From Blasia pusilla (taxonomy: Eukaryota; Marchantiophyta; Marchantiopsida; Blasiales), in the NCBI GenBank assembly GCA_050084515.1, contig CM114272.1, positions 35,650,001 to 35,714,000 on the forward strand: 64,000 bases of DNA. Reading direction: 5' to 3'. The notes under the pieces were generated by a model. It ran no database searches, was not told where the DNA came from, and saw nothing but the letters and a program-made list of their open reading frames with translations. Below, one piece after another: positions 57,770 to 64,000 of this stretch. The position numbers were made by a program, and so were the translations under genes. Each line of letters begins with the position of its first letter. Within the stretch, counting starts at the first letter, position 1.

Positions 57770-60240
57770 TTCAAGTGAATACCCTAACTATTTACTAGAC
57801 TACAAAAGAGTAGTTCAAAACTAAGTATACAAAAAACCACTTAGTATTCGAATAGACAAAGAAGTCACCATACAGATCGTCCACCTCTCCCTCAAGTATT
57901 CACCTGTGGATCTTTTCATCGATTAGTACATGGGATCTTTGATATTGAGGGATTGTTTTTGTATGGGAGATTTTTGTTATTGCAGCTTTGACGCACATGT
58001 CCATTAAGATATCCAATAAGTTCCTACAAAAACAACCAATGAATTTCAGACAGATTTCATACCTTTTTAACCGCGTCCGGTGAAAACGTAGCTTCCAAAT
58101 TTTTGTACTTGCTCACTATATGCTCTGACTCCTTGAAAGCTCTACTTGCCACCAACGATTGTCAAATCTGACCGTTCTCTTTCCCAAAAGGCTTGTCGTC
58201 CGATGTGATACCTGAACTTGTTTATGTGATATCAAAACTTGGAGTGGAACCCCTCCAAGTTCTAACACTTGAATCTCTGCACCAACACTTTATGGTCAGT
58301 CACTCACACTTTATGAGAGTGACTCCCTTCTCTAATATGGTACCATCTTCACTTCTCTCTCTACACCTGGACATTCTTACAAGGTTGTGACAGCAACTAC
58401 TTAATGAGTTATCTCTCTCTAGCACCATCAGTCATCCCAATCTTTAACACGCACACAACGACACGGGGTCAAGGTTGGAAAGTCATGATAGGCACTAGAT
58501 CCAACACCCGATATTTAATGACTACAAAACTTCTCCCTCCATTCAAGCATTGCCTTAATTCTTTCCCTTTCTCACATGCAGTGTTTCTCATAGACTGTCA
58601 ATTGAATGAAGCCATGTACTATTGCACACATACCACCAATGCTCCATGCGGGTATGTACGTATATTGGCATACTGGGAAAGGAAGTAAAGATAGATCCCA
58701 AACATTGGATTGGAATTGCTTTCAAAGGAGACCCAATTTTTGGAATTTCTATACTTAATGACCTTCAAAGATTAAGAATCATCACTAACCTAAACACATC
58801 TATGAGTGGGTAAAAGACCCGAACTCTTGAGGATATGCGAGAGGATGGGGTCACAACAATCACAAAGCTGAGAGCTCACCCTCCACAAGGAAGTATGAAG
58901 ATTAGGTGAACCAGCCAAGATTGTTTTGCTCTCTACTTACAAAACCAAACTAAAATAAACTACACAGAGCTACAGTAGATACTCAACAATCATGCTTAAC
59001 CCTCACGACACAAAACTAGGTGTGTAGGAGCGGTCCTGAACGTCGACAACCATGACAAAAAATTTATTCTAATGAGCTCGTTTAGAAAGGTGGAACCTTT
59101 TGCATTTTGGAGAACAACCAAGAAAGATTGAAAGAAGGTCAGAGGGCGGAATTGAGTAGCCTTTGCGCAAGAGATGGGATGAAGGGCTACACGGAAGAAA
59201 GAAGGAGAAAACGCGATGCACAAGTAGATGCATGGTGCCCCTGTCTGGATGGGATTGACCCACTCACTGACCAAATAAGAGGAGAAGAAAGAAACTTGCG
59301 CTTGCTTCCTTCTGCTTCTTCTATCATGCTACTACTACAACTTGCTTTCCTGCTTGGCCAATTGCTGGAAAATGCAGAACAAAAGGAAACGAGGAAGGAA
59401 AGAAGGAAGGTAGCACGCGGCATCCCTTGCAAAGTAAAGATTGGTTGCTACTAGAGAATGGCGGTGTACGCAGTTAGCCTCTTAACGTGGGTGTGAGCCA
59501 GCCCACCACCACCTCTGGCTAGGAGAGTAGAGCATAGGTCTAGCGAGCGCAATGAGAAGAAAAAGAAAAAAGAAAAAGGGAGAAACAAAACGCAATGAAA
59601 TCCGAGCACTCCCCTTCCCCACTCATTGACAGTTCAGACCAAACCACATCTATATTTCCTTTTCCCCTATGTCTCCCATCCTTTGTTGAGTCCGTTACCT
59701 CCGCTTCGCAACTGCACTGCTCTCGCATGCAACCGCGGGTATGACTAGAAGTTTGCAAAGTGCACAACGTTCACTCGAAAAGGCAACTTAGGAGAACGGA
59801 AAGACAAGTAGCCACAAACAACTCTAGCGCCCACACAGACGGAAGGGTGGACAGAAACACACACACACACACACACAAGGCTTGAACATTGAAGGAGGGT
59901 TAAATGCGGGCGACAAAGGAGGTCTCCACGTGGGCGGGAAGGAAGACAAGGTGTGAACGACAACGGCTTAACGCGGCTTGGAAGTCCTAGGCTTCTTAAA
60001 CCTGGGGTTTAGGGTTTTGTAATAAATCTCTACTTTTATGAGATTTTGGTCATTTTTGCAAGATATAGTGCCAGCACTATGATATATTCCATATAATTTT
60101 TTGGATGTACTAATTGAAAAATAGTTTTTATTTTGTTCATTACATTATTATACAAGTACATGCCAAGTAACTTGATAGAAAGTGGTTTCCTATTAGTCTT
60201 ACAAAAAATATGTTCTCCTGAAAATAAACAAGTATCTAAG
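57770..60240. other. CACTA 5' flank without recognised genes
   Basis: No motif-bearing open frames. Contains an (AC)n run at about 59858-59877 and a purine-rich stretch near 59560-59600. It lies between the nested Ty3 element and the element terminus. Confidence 0.4.
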
Positions 60241-60373
60241 TGTGACTCCACAACCATGTGAGTAATGCACGAGTTACTAGGAGGGTTTCGGAGTTACTAA
60301 GAGTAGTTGAAATGACTCTAAGTAACACGAGTAACAACCATATGGGTTAAAAATGACCCCTTTTCTACTAGTG
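60241..60373. repeat. Right subterminal repeats and terminus of the CACTA element
   Basis: GAGTTACTA/GAGTAAC words recur five or six times before TTTTCTACTAGTG, whose complement is the CACTAGTAGAAAA terminus. Confidence 0.65.
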
Positions 60374-60376
60374 CCA

Positions 60377-62044
60377 AGGGGGTTTGCAAACGCAACCCTA
60401 TTTTGGGAACCATCAAGATTGAACCAAGGGCATAGGAAGAATTGAGAGGTTTTTGATGGAGGTTTGACATTTCAAACTCATTGAATGCAAGATTTTATAG
60501 AGAAAATTGTTCCAAGCTTTACATAATGTAGAGAAAATTGTTGATTTCTTCAAAAGTTCTATAGATCAAGAAGAGGATGCCCTCCAATACCAGATTGCTT
60601 TGTTTTATACACGGATCCTTTTGCAATTTATGATGTAATTCCCATTTTTTAGATAGGGGAGCATAGGGTGCGTAAAAATATGTTAAAAGAACTTACATAA
60701 AACATTTGAGAGAATCAAAGGCAATTCATGGACTCTAGACTCCAATATGAACTAGAGGAATCATAACTGTAGATTAGGTTTGGAGTAATGTTCTACGACC
60801 ATTAGTTGCATGTACATGACGCATTTCCTACATTATAGGGACACTTTTGTGAACTCACAATAAAGGTTTTTCCTTGGTGTACCTCTACACTCGATGTAAG
60901 GATTAACTTGGTTTTGGTTTTTTTTTTACCATGTTTAGGATAAAGAGAAGATTTTGGTTCATGTGGTAATTTTGGTTTGTGTGAATCGTCGTAAATAGCT
61001 AAGTCTATGGCGCCCATACCATCAGGGGATCGGGGAAGCAAGTCATGATCGCTGGTCCAAGGAGGAAAGACCTTGGTGTGACCCATTAAAGTTGCAACCT
61101 AGACTAGCTAGTTGGGAGACTAGGAAGACCGGCACAACCAACTACATGACTAACGCTAGGCGAGATGCGCACGCGTCTGATGACAAACCTTAGGTAAAAA
61201 AGGAGCATAACTACTCGTGGGGACAAATCCAAGCCAAGCAAGGTTTGAGACCTTGGAGCCAAGTGTATCCTGCATACTAGGATGGCAATCTGGTGATGGG
61301 TGACTTAGCTCACTATCTGTTCGATTCATATGTGGAGTGATCGAGCGACGGCTAGGAGAGTTGGTGACTCTAGTAGCATTCTGTAGCACCATTCTTGGCC
61401 CGAGGATTTGATTGAGGGACATGTCTATGCAAAGGACATACACATGTCCAACACCCCCATATAGAGGAGTATTATGATAGCATCTTCCTTCCATGGAGGA
61501 GAGGTTCCTTTGTGGGGCTTGAATGAGGAGCTTTGACGCCTATATATCCAATAAGCACGTACAAATGGCGTTGGGTGAGGAGTTTGCACTAGAGCATCTA
61601 AGATCAGAGGAACCTAAGGTAGCCGAGAGTGCTACGATGTCACCCTTTGACATCGCACCCATTGTGTGGCGCATCCCGAAGGAAGGTATTCCAGTGTTGA
61701 ATCTCTTAATTTGTAGGGATCAACAATAGGTTGGCAATTTTTTTGTAGGTAGGAGTGTGTGTGGAGTAGTACTAGTACATGGAGCTTGATGAGGACGCGA
61801 AGCAAGGAACACGTGAGTAGTCATGATGGGCGAGATACCACGAGACTAGCCACAAAACGCAAAGGGCGGCAAGACAACCATGAGATGCTAAACAAGGAGT
61901 CAAAAAGGGGGCTAGCCATGAGACATATGAAACATAGGTATGAGCTCCAAGATGTGTACATGTTTGGGGAGCCAAGAGTTGCATAAGCTACGAGAAGCAT
62001 GCGCCAAGCCAACTTAATAGACAAGGTTACACATGAACAAAGTT
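60377..62044. other. Repeat-rich spacer
   Basis: Minus-strand frames at 61086-60802 and 61494-61156 and plus-strand frames at 61523-61986 have no recognisable domain. They may be decayed transposon sequence. Confidence 0.4.
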
Positions 62045-62106
62045 TGTGTCCATGAACTTGTCCATGTCCATGGACTTACGTACGTCTTATAGAAGAACTT
62101 GTCCAT

Positions 62107-62394
62107 GTGGGCCCTATCTCCCCCTTCTTTCTCATCCCCCACTTGCCTTGGTGATCCAAACTTTCTCGTTTCTTCCTTCTCCCGCCTCCGCTCCCACCCT
62201 CTTTATCGCCGTGCCCATCCTTGCCTTGCCTTCCACCATGAAATATAAGTGTGGGCCCCATCTCCCCCTTCTTTCTCATCCCCCAGTTGCCTTGATGATC
62301 CGCACTTTCTTGTTTCTTCCTCCTCCCACCTCGGCTCCCACCCTCTTTATTGCCCTGCCCATCCTTGCCTTGCCTTCCACCATGAAATATAAGT
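62107..62394 (+). repeat. 144-bp tandem duplication
   Basis: Units 62107-62250 and 62251-62394 both begin GTGGGCCC and end CCACCATGAAATATAAGT. A third start (GTGGGCCCCATCTT) follows at 62395. The same family lies at 7380-7520 in opposite orientation. Open frames through it follow the repeat and are not genes. Confidence 0.9.
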
Positions 62395-62419
62395 GTGGGC
62401 CCCATCTTTTGCAGCCCAT

Positions 62420-64000
62420 GCCCATGGACATGTCTGAAATTTTATGTCCATGTCCATTTTTTTGGAACCATGTTGATGGATAACTAGGCGAATGATGGTC
62501 CACGGGTCACAAACCACGTTTGAGTTGAGGGTCAAACTCAAATGCTCAAGGGGGACAATGGGAAAGGTGGGCTTCCCCCAAAATATCCTATAACTTCCTC
62601 TAAGGGGAAACACTTTCCCTCTCTACCCGCTCAAGCCCTTGAACCAAGAACTAACCGTGATGCGTGTTTGGCCGTGTTTCAGGTTTGAGATAAAGGACGT
62701 CCCTTGAAGAGTTAACCAACACACTACAATTTAGGCAAGCTACTTGGGGAGACTGGTCAAGGCTTGGGGAAGGCTTCCTAGGAAGACGCAACGCATTTGG
62801 GAAGACTCAACCCGATTAGCGTTGGGCAGCTTCTTGGCTACATACGGAACGTGCAATCCGTTAAGTTTTTGGGACTCAAAATTAGTCTTCCACTTACAAA
62901 GCTCAAGGTCAAGAGAGTTTTGAGGTGAAGCTAGGGGAAGTAGAGGATAGACACTACGGCGTGAAGGAGATTGTAATCCGTTAAATTTTATGTTAAGTTG
63001 TAACTGTAGTGCATCACACCAAAATTCTTACTAGTACTTGAATATCTGCCTCACTTATGTTTATGGATCAAGAATCCATTGGTATGTTTAGATTATTAGA
63101 ATATCTATCATCTATCTTTGGCCACACATGCTTTCTTCATTGTACTAACATGAAATATGGAATATCCTTGTAGTGATACACTTGATTGCAATCAGGTATA
63201 ATAAGACTTACATTTGGGTTTTGTGTGGGGAAGAGGTAGGCAATAGACAAAGTAATTCTCTCCTAGTGAGTCACGAGGGTATCTTAACCAAATAAAACAA
63301 ATTAAAATTTTCCATAGACATATATAAGAAGTTGACGAAGATATCCTTAGGCCAATTATCTCAAAAAAAGATTCATCATAGGTTGTTCAAACCTCGATGG
63401 CCATCATCATGTCATAAATGTACCTAACATGATAAAATTGCAATCTCAACTAGTTGATGGGTCTTTTGTGATAATGGTAGTAACTCGTTTTAAATCAAAT
63501 GCCCCCAATACTAAATCAAAGATCCCCCAAATTTATGTTACAAAGAGAAGTTGGTATCCACCCATCCAATAACAAGTCAAGACACATTCAACCATTGCAT
63601 TGTATTGGGACTTATATCTTTTTCTAGATCCTCTCCACGACTAAGTAATTGTACGCATATTATAATCTTATTATTTCTCTACTTGGAATTCTACCACCTA
63701 ACCTGGTATGTTAATCCCTCCAAAGATATCTAGCATTCTCACTATCATTCCATCCTCTACGTTTGTTACTATCACACAATTAACACAACTAAAGTTACAA
63801 CCACATGAGTGCTGCATTGTTCCTTTCATCCCTTCCATGAACAAAGATCTAACTCTATGCTCGGTATATATGCTAATCTCTACCCCTCTACTAGGACTCA
63901 CTCAATCCCCACACTAGGATAAATTAGTTCTAATGCAGGATGCATATGCCTCACTAGTTACATTCTCCTCTTCTAATTAGAGCCTCTACTACAAAGACCA
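62420..64000. other. Spacer without recognised genes
   Basis: AT-rich, with short motif-free open frames on both strands. Confidence 0.4.

Larger units (their letters stand above)
43460..60373 (-). mobile_element. CACTA (En/Spm) transposon with nested Ty3 element
   Basis: The left end starts CACTAGTACATG at 43460 and the right end reads CACTAGTAGAAAAGGGGTCA on the minus strand from 60373. The first eight bases agree, and both ends are flanked by CCA (43457-43459 and 60374-60376), the 3-bp target duplication expected of this superfamily. Subterminal repeats are dense on the left (ATGACTAG/AGTCAT, about 43490-43930) and weaker on the right (GAGTTACTA, about 60250-60340). Between them lie TNP2-like and TNP1-like coding remnants, both on the minus strand, so 60373 is the 5' side. 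Length is 16.9 kb, or about 12.2 kb without the Ty3 insertion. The terminal inverted repeat is short, so pairing of these two ends should be confirmed. Confidence 0.75.

Noticed and set aside
61523-61986. Two open frames that might form a gene
   Set aside because: No domain, different frames and no splice sites that join them in phase.
62046-62483. 145-residue open frame with internal repeats
   Set aside because: The repetition reflects the 144-bp DNA tandem duplication. 144 is a multiple of three, so the frame stays open by chance.

Overview
The window looks like a piece of nuclear genome from a land plant. It has spliced genes with 0.1-2 kb introns and GT..AG borders, plant CACTA, copia, Ty3 and Helitron remnants, and long AT-rich spacers. 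A kaurene-synthase-like diterpene synthase, a DUF4246 protein (a family I know mainly from fungi) and a MUN-GRAM protein together suggest a non-seed plant (bryophyte or lycophyte grade). That placement is inference; I saw no species-diagnostic marker.

Layout. 1-9.4 kb is repeat-rich: a broken Ty3 gag (minus strand), a truncated copia gag with its primer-binding site and LTR (minus), one end of a CACTA element at 6602, dispersed repeats, and a perfect 31-bp stem hairpin. 9.4-34.9 kb is the gene island. It holds a two-exon DUF4246 gene (+, 9468-13053), a many-exon C2-MUN-GRAM gene (+, 16092-27160), and a 14-exon diterpene synthase (-, 34867-28192). The last two genes converge, with about 1 kb between their stop codons. 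35-43 kb is spacer with short duplications, palindromes and a broken Helitron Pif1-type helicase. 43460-60373 is read as one CACTA (En/Spm) element with a CCA target duplication. It carries degraded TNP2 and TNP1-like genes on the minus strand and a nested Ty3 element (53074-57764). 60.4-64 kb is repeat-rich spacer with a 144-bp tandem duplication.

The diterpene synthase reconstructs as an unbroken 850-codon reading frame whose exon phases match at all 13 junctions. Its class I metal motif (DDLFD) is present. The class II acid motif DxDD reads NVNN, so it should be a class I enzyme that needs a prenyl diphosphate made by another enzyme. The three genes show no obvious shared pathway.

The most unusual structure is the nested Ty3 element. 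Its LTR segments occur as B - internal - A - B - A, which a simple LTR-internal-LTR insertion cannot give, yet the whole is flanked by a 5-bp direct repeat. It lacks gag and protease and ends in a PHD finger after the integrase. All exon borders here come from reading splice sites, phase and family similarity by eye; no alignment or transcript evidence was available.
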